From UBA1783 sp964449115 (lineage in GTDB: Bacteria > Bacillota_I > Bacilli_A > Erysipelotrichales > Erysipelotrichaceae), in the NCBI GenBank assembly GCA_964449115.1, contig CAYUXW010000005.1, positions 1 to 64,000 of the forward strand: DNA of 64,000 nt, given 5' to 3'. A program made the position numbers and the translations under genes. Below the pieces are notes generated by a model. That model was not told where the DNA came from. It did no database searches and was given only the letters and a program-made list of their open reading frames with translations. Below, piece after piece: positions 1-11,100 of the stretch (the stretch's first letter is position 1; the number at the start of each line of letters is the position of its first letter).

Positions 1-3
1 ATT

Positions 4-36
4 AAAAAACGACAATTCTTTTTCAAATTGTCGTTT
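4..36 (-). terminator. Terminator of the NAD salvage/ridA operon
   Basis: An 11-bp stem (AAACGACAATT with AATTGTCGTTT) has an 8-base loop. On the minus strand it is followed by a run of T, as expected for a Rho-independent terminator of the operon that ends with ridA at 70. Confidence 0.75.
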
Positions 37-48
37 GTCAACAGTCTG

Positions 49-72
49 AAAGGACCCCATGGTCCTTTTTTA
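49..72 (+). terminator. Plus-strand terminator of a gene left of the window
   Basis: An AAAGGACC/GGTCCTTT stem with a 4-base loop is followed by T residues on the plus strand. It overlaps the stop codon of the convergent ridA gene, so a plus-strand gene probably ends just left of the window. Confidence 0.65.
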
Positions 73-441
73 TTTGATTATGGCAATAGCTTCGATTTCA
101 CAAAGCATATTCTTTGGCAGAGTTTTTACTGCCACTGTACTTCTTGCCGGTTTTGAAGTAAAGTATCTGGCATATATTTCATTAAATACCGCAAAATCAT
201 TCATATCGGCTAAAAAACAGGTAGTTTTAACAACTTTATCTAAATCTGAACCAGCTTCTTCCAAAATGGCTTTAACGTTCTGGCAAGATTTTTCAGTTTG
301 CCATTTGATGCAGTCTTCATACTTTCCAGTTTCTGCATCAATGCCTAATTGTCCCGAAGTAAAAATAAATCCATTAGCTATATAGCCTTGTGAATATGGT
401 CCAATTGCTCCAGGGGCTTTTTCAGTCGCTATAATTTTCAT
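70..441 (-). CDS. ridA: RidA family enamine/imine deaminase
   Basis: A 123-residue protein of normal RidA (YjgF/YER057c/UK114) length. RidA proteins hydrolyse reactive enamines and imines such as 2-aminoacrylate formed by PLP enzymes. The N-terminal GPYSQ motif, the FTSGQLG strand and the PARSTV segment with the conserved substrate-binding Arg are all visible, as is the EIEAIAI end. It is the last gene of the NAD salvage operon, 17 bases after nadE, and is followed by a terminator. Its link to NAD metabolism is not obvious from the sequence. Family assignment is secure; the physiological substrate is not. Confidence 0.93.
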   Translation of the reverse strand: MKIIATEKAPGAIGPYSQGYIANGFIFTSGQLGIDAETGKYEDCIKWQTEKSCQNVKAILEEAGSDLDKVVKTTCFLADMNDFAVFNEIYARYFTSKPARSTVAVKTLPKNMLCEIEAIAIIK

Positions 442-458
442 CTTTTAAATCCTCTTTT

Positions 459-1262
459 CTATTTAATAATATCTTCCAACCACCAGTACTTCTTTAACTG
501 TTCAATCAGATTAAAGTAGTACTTATGTTTGTTTCTTTTAAGTGAGCGCTCTACAAGTGCTTTTGTTTTTTCACTACCCTGACCTGTCAGAATAAAAGTA
601 TCTAAGTCATTGTAGTTAATGCCCATTTCAATTTCATCACTTTGATTATCCCATAAATCAGCTGAAGGTGTCTTTTCAATGATACTAGATGGTACACCAA
701 TCTTTCTTGCCAAGATATAGGCTTCTGATTTAGTTAAATGCTTAATTGGATTATAGTCATAACCACCATCTCCCCATTTAGTAAAATAACCCATCACTAT
801 TTCACTTAGATTACCAGTACCAATGACAAGTCTATTGGTTAATTGAGCCAAAAGATATAGATTGGTCATTCTAACTCTTGGAAGCACATTAGCTTTAGCT
901 AATCTTTCATTAACAAAATCTAACTTGATGCTTTCTTCAAGTTGCTGATAGATATCATTAACTGCTTTAGATATATCAACGGTATATAAAGGAATATTAA
1001 AGGCTTCACAGAGCTCTTTGGCATGTTCTATACCCTTTTCTCTTTGAACTGACTTATCGGCTTCAAAAGGCATTGTAACGGCTATAATTGGAACATTAGC
1101 TCTAGAAACTAAAGCACCTACCAAGGCACAATCCAGTCCACCACTCATCCCAATCACAAAACCATTACTTTTGGTACTCTTATAAAAACTATAAATATTA
1201 TCACAGATTTCTTTAATATGTTCATCGCTGTCTTGTTCAAATTTAATTAAATAGTATTTCAT
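459..1262 (-). CDS. nadE: NH3-dependent NAD+ synthetase
   Basis: A 267-residue enzyme that amidates nicotinic acid adenine dinucleotide to NAD+ with ATP and ammonia, the last step of the Preiss-Handler route. The PP-loop GMSGGLDCA (about residues 38-46) and the downstream GTGNLSE, GYFTKWGDGGYD and PSADLW motifs are typical of NadE. There is no N-terminal nitrilase/glutaminase domain, so it should use free ammonia. The Ser that usually follows Asp in the PP-loop (SGGxDS) is Cys here. The start overlaps the nadD stop codon by one base, which suggests translational coupling. Confidence 0.95.
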   Translation of the reverse strand: MKYYLIKFEQDSDEHIKEICDNIYSFYKSTKSNGFVIGMSGGLDCALVGALVSRANVPIIAVTMPFEADKSVQREKGIEHAKELCEAFNIPLYTVDISKAVNDIYQQLEESIKLDFVNERLAKANVLPRVRMTNLYLLAQLTNRLVIGTGNLSEIVMGYFTKWGDGGYDYNPIKHLTKSEAYILARKIGVPSSIIEKTPSADLWDNQSDEIEMGINYNDLDTFILTGQGSEKTKALVERSLKRNKHKYYFNLIEQLKKYWWLEDIIK

Positions 1263-1852
1263 TAAAATTTAATCTCCTTCTGTAGAATGTAGTCATTAAC
1301 TTCATCTTTAACCAGATATTTGTTACTGATTCCCTTTTGATAATTTTCTCTAACTAAGGAAGAAGAAATATTGCTGGTTAAAGTAGTATCTAAAAAGATA
1401 AAAGAAGCAGGATACTTTTGATATAGACTAAAAGAATCAATATTAGTGCTTTCTCCAATTCGAGGATAGACAATTATTTTAAAGTTTTTAATCAGCTCTT
1501 CAACCTTATACCAACTTTCTAAATCATGATAGTTGTCCATACCGATTAAAAGAGCTAAATTATCATACTCGTTCTTTAACATATTTAAAGTTTCCAAAGT
1601 CTTCAATTGACGACTGTTTTCTTTAGCGTATCTTATTTCAATATCACTACAAACAAACTTATCATTATCCTCAATAGCCAGATTAATAATCTTTACTCTT
1701 TCTGTATCTTCAATTAATCCTGCTTTCGCATATAAAGATGAAGCAGGAACAAAAATAATTTTATCAGCCTTTAATAAGTTCAGTGTTGTCTGAGCAGTTA
1801 GAAGATGGGCCATTGTAATAGGATTAAATGAACCACAATAAATAATATTCAT
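1262..1852 (-). CDS. nadD: Nicotinate-nucleotide adenylyltransferase
   Basis: A 196-residue nucleotidyltransferase that converts nicotinate mononucleotide and ATP to NaAD. The N-terminal phosphate-binding motif reads CGSFNPITMAH, a variant of the usual GGxFDPxHxGH with Asn for Asp. The second signature, ISSSLVRE near residue 165, is intact. Length matches bacterial NadD. The gene sits between pncB and nadE with one-base overlaps on both sides, which fits its place in the pathway. Confidence 0.94.
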   Translation of the reverse strand: MNIIYCGSFNPITMAHLLTAQTTLNLLKADKIIFVPASSLYAKAGLIEDTERVKIINLAIEDNDKFVCSDIEIRYAKENSRQLKTLETLNMLKNEYDNLALLIGMDNYHDLESWYKVEELIKNFKIIVYPRIGESTNIDSFSLYQKYPASFIFLDTTLTSNISSSLVRENYQKGISNKYLVKDEVNDYILQKEIKF

Positions 1853-3285
1853 TAATGTTCCTCGCTATACAAAAGTTCACACTTCTTGGCATATAAAGCC
1901 AGGGTTAAATCAACATAGTGATGGTGTGGGTTTTTAAAACGCTTTTCCTCTTCCGAAACAGTTTTTAAATTCTTTTTCACTTTATTTCTTATCTCTTCTA
2001 AAGTTGGTAAATCATAAATCAGTTTACCATTTTCGATTACCTTTACCTGTAACTCTTTAATTTTCCACTCAGGTTGGGTGTCAATCTTTTTCCAAGGCAT
2101 TTTTTCATCAATAAATTTGGTGCCGGTAATATCAACCTTTTCATCATGCAAAGCTAAAAAGTCAAATAATCCAATTCCTTTTTCATTGTAAACGCGATAA
2201 GCCTTCTTAAAACAAGGATTGGTAATCTTTTCAATGTTTTCACTAATCTTTATTGTTGGCTTATAGATGTCTCCTTTTTTAATGGCGACAATCTTATAGA
2301 CACCACCAAATACTGGTTCTGATTTTGAAGTAATCATTCTTTCCCCTACTCCAAAACTGTCAATTTCAGCCCCCTGTTCCAATAATGATTGAATAGTAAA
2401 TTCATCAAGACTGTTAGAGACAACAATTTTGGTATCAGTAAGTCCAGCATCATCCAACATCTTTCTTCCCTTTTTTGAAAGGTAGGCCAAATCTCCTGAA
2501 TCAAGACGAATACCTAAAAGTTTTTCTCCCCTTGGTTTTAAATACTCATTATGAACCCTTATCGCATTTGGAATACCACTGGTTAATACATCATAGGTAT
2601 CTACCAGCAAGGTACAGCTGGTTGGATAATGTTTGGCGTAGGTTAAAAAAGCCTGATATTCATTATCGAAATATTGAACCCAGGAATGGGCCATGGTGCC
2701 AACTGCTTTAACTCCAAACAGCTGATCAGCAATTAAAGTGGCTGTAGAGTCTACTCCACCAATATAACAGGCTCTGGAACCTAAAATAGCCCCATCATAG
2801 CTTTGAGCTCTTCTAGCACCAAACTCCATTACCGTTCTTCCTTTTGAAGCTCTGACAATCCTATTAGCCTTGGTAGCTATAAGTGATTGATGATTGATAG
2901 TTAAAAGTAGCATTGTTTCAATAATCTGAGCCTCTACTAAAGGAGCTTCAATGGTAATCAAAGGAATATCTGGATAAACTATTGTTCCTTCCTCTACTGC
3001 ATAAACATTTCCGGTAAATTTAAAATCAGACAGATACGCTAAAAAATCTTCTGAAAAGATACCTTTACTTCTAATAAAATCGATATCCTCAGCATCAAAT
3101 CTGATATTTAACAAATATTCAATTGCCTGCTGAAGACCTGCAGCAATAACAAAACCCCCATTATCAGGATTTCTACGATAAAACAAATCAAAAACTACCC
3201 AGTTATCCTTTAGACCTTCATTATAATAACCATTAGCCATTGTTAATTCATAGTAATCCATTAACATAGACAGATTTCTTTTCAT
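1852..3285 (-). CDS. pncB: Nicotinate phosphoribosyltransferase
   Basis: A 477-residue enzyme that makes nicotinate mononucleotide from nicotinate and PRPP, coupled to ATP hydrolysis. The start (LMDYYELTMANGY) is characteristic of the family. Also visible are EFGARRAQ, the GTMAHSW segment with the conserved His that is phosphorylated in this family, and the LGIRLDSGDLAYLS phosphate-binding region. Length is normal. Only one base separates it from pncA, and it is coupled to nadD downstream. Confidence 0.95.
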   Translation of the reverse strand: MKRNLSMLMDYYELTMANGYYNEGLKDNWVVFDLFYRRNPDNGGFVIAAGLQQAIEYLLNIRFDAEDIDFIRSKGIFSEDFLAYLSDFKFTGNVYAVEEGTIVYPDIPLITIEAPLVEAQIIETMLLLTINHQSLIATKANRIVRASKGRTVMEFGARRAQSYDGAILGSRACYIGGVDSTATLIADQLFGVKAVGTMAHSWVQYFDNEYQAFLTYAKHYPTSCTLLVDTYDVLTSGIPNAIRVHNEYLKPRGEKLLGIRLDSGDLAYLSKKGRKMLDDAGLTDTKIVVSNSLDEFTIQSLLEQGAEIDSFGVGERMITSKSEPVFGGVYKIVAIKKGDIYKPTIKISENIEKITNPCFKKAYRVYNEKGIGLFDFLALHDEKVDITGTKFIDEKMPWKKIDTQPEWKIKELQVKVIENGKLIYDLPTLEEIRNKVKKNLKTVSEEEKRFKNPHHHYVDLTLALYAKKCELLYSEEH

Positions 3286-3286
3286 C

Positions 3287-3841
3287 CTATACCTCCGCTG
3301 AAGTAATTATTTTAATTCCCATTGACCTCATCAAATTAATTGATAATTCATTCATTTCATGTTTGTCATGATTTTCACCATCAAAAGTATCAATAGCATC
3401 ACTGACAACTATTATTTCCATTTCCATATCCATTTCATTAGCCAAAGCTTTTAAAGACATAGCAAATTGTAAAACACAGATATCTGAACAGACACCCATT
3501 ATATAGTACCTGCCTGGTCTAGCCAGCTCATGGCCAATAAACTTGAATATACCATTAGTGCTGTTTTTCTTAATAGTACAGAGATAATTTGGATGATCAA
3601 AAAGATAACTTAACTCATCAATAGTTTCTGACTGACTATCTCCAGCTAAACAATGTTCAGGAAAGGCCTCAAATTCCTTGCAATCAGGATGATGACAATC
3701 TTCAAATACGATGATATCACCATCAACTTTTTCAACAACTGTATTAATGTTATCAACGATATCTAAAATAGACTTATCGTGTAAAGGGCCTTCTTTAACA
3801 AAGCCATTAACCATATCAATAATAATTATTTTGTTTTTCAT
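3287..3841 (-). CDS. pncA: Nicotinamidase (isochorismatase-like cysteine hydrolase)
   Basis: A 184-residue cysteine hydrolase that deamidates nicotinamide to nicotinate. The catalytic Asp is in IIDMVNGF, a Lys follows in TIKKNS, and the catalytic Cys is in GVCSDICV near residue 118. His and Asp residues in FEDCHHPDC probably bind the metal. It is the first gene of an operon that completes nicotinamide to NAD+. The promoter-like TATAAT and an AGGTG ribosome binding site lie just upstream. No nadABC de novo genes are in the window. Confidence 0.92.
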   Translation of the reverse strand: MKNKIIIIDMVNGFVKEGPLHDKSILDIVDNINTVVEKVDGDIIVFEDCHHPDCKEFEAFPEHCLAGDSQSETIDELSYLFDHPNYLCTIKKNSTNGIFKFIGHELARPGRYYIMGVCSDICVLQFAMSLKALANEMDMEMEIIVVSDAIDTFDGENHDKHEMNELSINLMRSMGIKIITSAEV

Positions 3842-3845
3842 AAGT

Positions 3846-3872
3846 CACACCTCAATTAAAATTATATCATAA
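3846..3872 (-). promoter_or_regulatory. Probable -10 region and RBS of the NAD salvage operon
   Basis: On the minus strand a TATAAT element lies about 20 bases before the pncA start and is followed by GAGGTG as ribosome binding site. The -35 element is weak. I saw no clear repressor operator. Confidence 0.4.
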
Positions 3873-3910
3873 TTTAAATAGATAGAATCTCATATAACTT
3901 TATATTTTAC

Positions 3911-3943
3911 AAAAAAAGCAAGTCCTTAAATTGAAGGACCTGC
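3911..3943 (-). terminator. Terminator of the dockerin/anchor protein operon
   Basis: A ten-base-pair stem (GCAGGTCCTT with AAGGACTTGC on the minus strand) is followed by seven T residues, directly after the stop codon at 3960. Confidence 0.85.
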
Positions 3944-3959
3944 TCTTTTAATCAAGTTT

Positions 3960-5186
3960 TTAAACGTTTTCTTCTTTATTTTTCTTTCTTTCTGCTAACA
4001 GTAGCATTGCCAAAATTAATGATAACAATCCAGTTCCAGCCAGTGGCAGCAATAGTGGATTTGTCGAAGTTTCTGAATCTACTTCTGCAGGTTCAGCGTA
4101 TCTTACAACCATATCTTCAATAGCATCGTATCTGTATAAAGTATCGACACCTTCTTCATCTTTCAGTACTACAACTGATAAATGTTTCATGTCTTCATCT
4201 ACATATACCCAGCCATCTAATTCAACTCCATCAATTGTTACCTTACCCACAACCATTGGATCTAAATCATTGTTTTCATAGTCAGTGATACCAATAATGT
4301 ATTCTCTACAGCAGATAGTCAGTGTTCTGTATCTGGCAATAAGGACATCATTTTCTCTATCGAGGATAAAGAAGTCTTTTTCTCTGGTTGCCATATCCAT
4401 ACAGTAGATTACATCAACACCTTTACCAGTAAAGATTCCATCATCACCTTTTTCAAGCTCATCTAATGTAACATTATCTAAGTTTACTACTACACCCTGC
4501 TTAGTATCTTCAAAGTCATAGATTTTGGTAGGCATTTCTTCAACATAGGTGTTGAGTGTATAGACCTTTTTAGTACCATCTTCAGCGGTAACTGTAATAT
4601 CTGTCTTATTCCATCCTTCACTTACACTTTCATCAATAGGTGAAACTGTAGCTTTTGGATGATTCGCAACAGCTGTGATATCTAGATTTGTAGTATCCAG
4701 TGGTGCATATACAGTATATTCAGTATTTTCAGAAGCAAATTCTGGACTTAAGCTTAATCCTGCAACTTCTAATAATTTCAAGGTTGCATCATTTGAAACA
4801 ACTGGTTTTGGTGTATAAACATTTACAGTGACCCTGATTGTTGTTCCTGATAAATCTTCATCATCATAAGTTGCGGCATCAGTTATTTTTATATCAATTG
4901 TACAGGTTCCTTCACTAACAGCTTTAATTGTCAGTGTTACTGAATCTTTATCTAACCAATGTTTACCAGCACCACTGGTAATAGTAGCTACTCCTGGATT
5001 GCTGCTTGAAACATCAATTCTTCCTGCTGCGTTAGAAGCAGTTATTGTTAACGTTGAACTGCTTCCAACCGCAATTGACATACTACTTTTATTTGGTTTA
5101 ATTGAGCCAGCTGCATATACAGTGACTGTACTGATAAGCATCATTACGGAAATAATGATAGCTAATAATTTACCTTTTATTTTCAT
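3960..5186 (-). CDS. Membrane-anchored Big/cadherin-like beta-sandwich surface protein
   Basis: A 408-residue exported protein. It has a signal peptide (residues 1-25, ending VYAA), a bacterial Ig-like region (about 27-130) and a cadherin-like beta-sandwich module (about 134-222, starting NDATLKLLEVAG). A region I do not recognise follows (about 223-370). The C-terminus has LPLAGTG, one hydrophobic helix and a KKNKEEN tail. LPLAG followed by helix and charged tail could be a variant sorting signal or just a membrane anchor. It starts five bases after the stop of the dockerin protein, so the two are co-transcribed. It could be that protein's surface partner, but I see no clear cohesin fold. 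Confidence 0.75.
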   Translation of the reverse strand: MKIKGKLLAIIISVMMLISTVTVYAAGSIKPNKSSMSIAVGSSSTLTITASNAAGRIDVSSSNPGVATITSGAGKHWLDKDSVTLTIKAVSEGTCTIDIKITDAATYDDEDLSGTTIRVTVNVYTPKPVVSNDATLKLLEVAGLSLSPEFASENTEYTVYAPLDTTNLDITAVANHPKATVSPIDESVSEGWNKTDITVTAEDGTKKVYTLNTYVEEMPTKIYDFEDTKQGVVVNLDNVTLDELEKGDDGIFTGKGVDVIYCMDMATREKDFFILDRENDVLIARYRTLTICCREYIIGITDYENNDLDPMVVGKVTIDGVELDGWVYVDEDMKHLSVVVLKDEEGVDTLYRYDAIEDMVVRYAEPAEVDSETSTNPLLLPLAGTGLLSLILAMLLLAERKKNKEENV

Positions 5187-5191
5187 TTATT

Positions 5192-8100
5192 TTACTCTCC
5201 TTCCATAATGATATTTTTAATACTTACATAGTCTAGCGCGCTAATCTTATTATCTTTATTGTAATCAGCAGCCAATAGATATGGAGCTCCGTTAATTAAA
5301 TTGAATTCCATAATATGATTTTTAATAGCTACATAGTCAAGTGCACTAATCTTAGCATCACCATTTACATCGCCTAAAATAACGATATAGTACAGCTTAG
5401 TACTGTTATCTGAATATTTAGCAGTTAATTTCATACCTGTAGCAAGCTTTCCGCTATTACCAACAGGTTCATCAAGCTTACTCGCTACACTGAATGAATA
5501 ATTTAGAGGAATACCTCTTTGTGTTTTAGTGTCAATAATTATAGGAGTTTCATTTAAATTAAATCCTAAAATACATGTTACTCCATCTTTTTCAACTAAT
5601 ACAGTACCTGTATCAGCCAGGAAATCTGCTTCAAAGTAACCTTCCAATTTTGGAATTACCAGGTCTAGAATTTCAATCGTACCTGCAGCATCTTCAAAGT
5701 TTTTACCACATACTGAGCAATGATAGTGTTCTTTTAAACCTGTTGCTGTGTATGTTGGTTCAACCTTTGGATTGTGAGTCAACTGATGTCCTAATGCAGG
5801 AATTGTTTCTGTATATGTATGACTTGAATCATTCTTACAGGTGAATGTTTTAACTCCTGGTTCAGTACATGTAGGAGCTAATGTTATTGTTCCATCATCC
5901 CAGTCATGTCCTAATGCAGGAATTGTTTCTGTATATGTATGACTTGGATCATTCTGACAAGTGTAAGTCTTGATTCCTGTTTCAGTACATGTAGGAGCTG
6001 TTGTTACTGTTCCATCATCCCAGTCATGTCCTGTTTTAGGATCAGTTACTGTTACTCTTGATAATTCTGCTCCACATACAGTACAGTAGACAACTTCATC
6101 ATGACTTCCATCTGTTTCACATGTTGGAGCTACTACATTTTCTATGACTGTTTCTCCTTCAGTATGTCCTAATGCAGGAATTGTTTCTGTATATGTATGA
6201 CTTGGATCATTCTGACAAGTGTAAGTCTTGATTCCTGTTTCAGTACATGTAGGAGCTGTTGTTACTGTTCCATCATCCCAGTCATGTCCTGTTTTAGGAT
6301 CAGTTACTGTTACTCTTGATAATTCTGCTCCACATACAGTACAGTAGACAACTTCATCATGACTTCCATCTGTTTCACATGTTGGAGCTACTACATTTTC
6401 TATAACTGTTTCTCCTTCAGTATGTCCTAATGCAGGGATTTCCTGATATGTAGTGTATCCACATCTAGCACATTCATCATATGCATTCCAGCCTACTTCG
6501 GTACATGTTGGAGCTTTCGCTTCATGATGTACTAAATCATGTCCTAATGCTGGAATTTCTCTAGTTGTAACATAATCACAAACATTACATTCATAAGTTT
6601 CTAATCCAGATAATGTACATGTTGGTTCAGAGGTTACAATCCATTCGCCCTCATGTGGATGGATATCTTTTTTATCACCACAGTGGATACATTCATCCCA
6701 GTGATGAGTATCATCATATTTCTGTTGATATTCATGAACAATTGTTAAAATTGCTGAGTCCACAACTGGTTTGTAATTTCTAGCAAATCCAACTGAGATA
6801 ACTTTATATGTTCCTACAGCAGTTGGTTTAGGACCATTAATATTTAACATGTTTATATCAACAACATCTAATATTTCATTAATTTTGTTAATAATTGCTT
6901 CATTTTCTTCAGTTACTTCGATGTTAGCAAGTGCTGCTTTTAAGCTGGCAATAGCTTCAGCAACATTGTATGAACCATTTCCTACTTCAAATATTTCTGG
7001 CAGGATAATATTGGCATCATTTGCTTCATCAATAATAATTGAAATCATTGGCAAGTTGACTGGATTGTTGACATCAACGAATTTTTCATCTCCATCATCA
7101 TAAGCGGTAGTATCAAACAACTCAAATATAGCTTCTTTCTGTTCAATAACTAATGTAGCCAAAGTAGTGCCTAAATATTTAACATTTCCGTTAGCGTCTT
7201 TTTCTGCATAAGTAGCTACAACTTCATAGACACCAGCATTTGTAGGTGGTGTTGTTGAGTTATAAACATATTCAGTTGTATTAACACCAACATAATTAAT
7301 TGTCAGACTTCCTTCATCAACTGCAGAGCCATCTAATTTATTGACTATAGCAGATAATTCTTTAGCTTGACCATCATAGACATATGTAAACACATCTTTT
7401 GCGACACCTTCACTGTCCACTAAATCCATTTCAACAGGTTGAGGAACAATAATAACTACTCTTGTAAGAGGTATTGCTACTGCCATATTTGCACTGATTT
7501 CATCCTTGATATATGCAATCTGTGTATATGTGCCATTTGGCAAATTATATGGATCAGTTGAGACAACACTGTTTCCTTCAAAGTCAAAGCCGATAAATAA
7601 GTATTCTACTCTATCAGTCAAAGCATCATCTTTTACATCTTCCACATAACAAGAAGCAGTCAAACCAACCAAATCTAGTAATGGTCTAGTGAAAATGTTA
7701 TTAGCATCTTCATAATCCCACTTCAGAACAGCTTCTGTTAATTCTGGACTGATCAGCAATATTCCAGTATCGTAAGCAACATAGTAGTCAGGATCTGTTA
7801 CTACAGCTCCGATTAAATATGCTCCAATACTGACTGGATTTACTTCAGCCTGTTCTTTAAATGTTATAGTAGTATTTTCTGATATTTGAGCAACAACATC
7901 TAACAATTTATCAACGTATTCATTTGATAAACCAGCCTGATTTAACATTGCTTTAAACTCATTGATTCTAGCAGTTAACTGTTCAATTGTAATGCCATTT
8001 GCATAAGCATCAGCAAAATACTGTTGCATCAGCTGATCAGCTCTTGCTGGTAAGTCAAAGTTAACTACACCGTTTACTGCCTGCCAGCTATTTTCAGAGA

Positions 8101-11100
8101 AATCTCCGCTAACATCAATACCTGCAGTAATCAAGGTAATCTTTGCATCTTCTGGAGACTTAGTAACCATTTCAGTTACATCAACTCTAGTATTGTCATA
8201 AATATGTAACTTGTCAGTAACGGTAACAGTAGCTTCAGCTGGTAAAATCACCATTGCTCCAATTGCCATACCGACATTTTCAATTGTTTCATCTAAATAT
8301 GTTGCAATAACAGTGTATGCTCCAGCATGGATAGGACCTTCTGTACTATTATATGGAGTTAAGTCTGTTTGTACTCCAACATATCTATAAGTAATATTAT
8401 TTGGATCTAATACATTGCCATTTCTATCAGTAGCTCTAGCTGTCATAGTGTGAGGGTTTTGATTGTAGACAAATTGTCTATCGTGATTGACATTACCTAA
8501 TTCATCAATAAACTCAACAGTAACAATATCCGCTACAACTACATAAGCTCTAACAATTGGCAGTGCATAGTAAAGTTCATTGCCTACTTTTAGTACATAA
8601 GCAATTTGAGTATATGCTCCAATTTCAGCACTTGGATCATTAGAAATATAAGTTTCACCATTGATGTTTACACCAATGTAGATATTTTTTAATGCTTCGC
8701 TTGCTCTTTGGTACATTTCATCTGAAAGGTTTCCTCTAATTACATGGCTTCCTAAATCATAGTCACCAGATAATATTGCCTTTCTAGTAATAATATGGTT
8801 TTCATCAACAATGTTGAATGCTAAATCCACTTGAACAAGTTCTGGAACAATCAGCACATAACCGAAATTAATTCCTTCATTGTAGTTAGCATCACTTACG
8901 ATACCACCTACCAGGTAAGCTCCCGCATCACAGACAACAATATCTTTGCCCATTGTCAACTTGACTTTTAAGCTACCAACACCATCAAGATTTTCAATCT
9001 GTTGTAAAACAGAAATTAATCTTTCAATTGTTGTAGTGTCAATATCAATATTAAATGTTCCTTCAAGTGCTTCTAAACCACTTAATACACTGGTTAGTGC
9101 TTCTCTTAATTGATCAATGGTTAATTCTGCCCCATTTTCAATTACTGACAGTACACTTACAACCAAATTTCTCAGCCAAGCAGGACTGATTTCATCAACA
9201 TTTACCAATTCTGGAATATTTACATATGCCATTATTGATGTATCGCTACTGACATCTTCTCCTAATCCAAAACCAATAGCAAATTCAATTAATTTTGCTT
9301 CAGGGTCAGAAGTAATCAGTTCACTGACATTAACACCTGTTTCTTTAATATCCTGATAGTTGAAAGTAGATGAATTTACATTAACTGCAGTATCAGCTTT
9401 TTCTACAACTATCTCAACAGTAGTTTCTGTTGGCTTATGCTCAGCATCACCAGCAAATTTTACTGTAACAGAATGTGTTCTGGCATTTAAATTAGAAGGT
9501 ACAACAATTGTCATATTAGCGTTTTCACCTTCAAAGATTGCGACAATATCATTGTCAAATTCATCTTTTAAAGAAGCAAATACTAAATCGTAAATTTCCT
9601 GATCTGTATAACCTTCGTTTCTATAAATGATACTCACACCTTCATTTAGGGTAATGACTGCAGTTTCTCTATTGTCAACAACATTAAATAAATGTGTCTT
9701 TTTACATGGAGCCTGATCACCATTACCAGCAAAAGTAACAACTACAGCATAACCATTACCAACAGTAATTTCTGCTGGAGTTACCGCAATATCATTTTTC
9801 TTGAATTCAATTGTGTATTCATCAGCACTAATAGTTTCGTTAGTTACTGTATCAATAACAGAAATATCAAAGATTGCCAGTAACTCTTCTTCTGATAAAC
9901 CATCATAGAAGTCATAAGAGACCTCATCAACTTCATTCATTTCTACTTTGGTAATATTTCTGCCATCAGAAACTGTAAATTCTACTTCCGCTGAATTACC
10001 ATGATAACTATCAGTACTAGGTATTGTTACCTTGACAGTATATGTTCCAGCTTGTTTTATATCAGCTGCATTAATTTCGTTTCCATCACCATCATATAGC
10101 TGAACTAATTCATCAGCATATGAAACTGGAAGATCATTACCACCATAAGAAGCACTATTGAATGCTAAATCGAATACATTTTCTTCAACAACTGGAGTAG
10201 ATTCTGCATAAGGGATTGTAACATTTTCATTTAAAACAATCTGGATAGTTGGACGAGCATCTACGATTGTGAGAGTTGCTGTTGCTGTACTCTTTTTATG
10301 AGTTAAAGTATCCTGATACTCAAAATTAACTGTGTATTCTCCAGCATCTGTTAAAGGCATATTATTAATATTTAATAATGTTGAATAAGAAACATTCAAT
10401 CCTCTATTAATTGAAGTAATAATTACATTATCATTACTTAAAGTATCTCCATTTTCGTCAACAACATCTACCAACAATAAATCTTTTACCTGTTGTAAAT
10501 TATAGTTAATTGTTGATAAATCATTATGCTCTACTGTCTTATCTTGAACATTGGTAGTAGTTTGCAGACGATTATCATAAATAGTGAAGTAACCATCTAA
10601 TGAAGTTGATTTATACTGAGCATCTCCTTCAAAAACCACAGTTACCTTATAATTCCCAGTAACATCTCCTACCAATGTAGAAGTAATTCCATCACCAATA
10701 GCACCATTAACTGAAATATTATAATCACCATTTTCATTTTGTTTGTAAGCCCAGACAAGGTCAACACCTAAAACAGAAAATTTATCTAAATAAATATCTG
10801 AATTTACTTCATCTAAAATAACAGTTTCACCATATATTAACGAACTAAATAAAGCATTTAGCACTTGACTTTCGTTAATAGCTGAACCTGTATATCCAAT
10901 TTCAACATTAGAGTTTAAAACGATTGTCGGATTAACTCTTGTATCGTTTAAAGAGATAACAGCTTCAATTGTCGTTGTTTTGTATTGAGGAAGATTCTCA
11001 TTATAATTGTAAGTAACCCTCACTCTTTCTGTTGACTGCTCTCCAAAAGCATGACCGATAGTTCCACCTGGATAATCTAAAGTAGTCCATGTAGTCAATA

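Noticed and set aside
3960..5186. Cohesin domain in the 408-residue anchored protein
   Set aside because: The visible modules fit Big-type and cadherin-like beta sandwiches; I could not find cohesin hallmarks by eye.
5775..6425. CRISPR-like spaced repeats
   Set aside because: The repeats are long, in frame and continuous, and encode cysteine-rich protein units; there are no short spacers.
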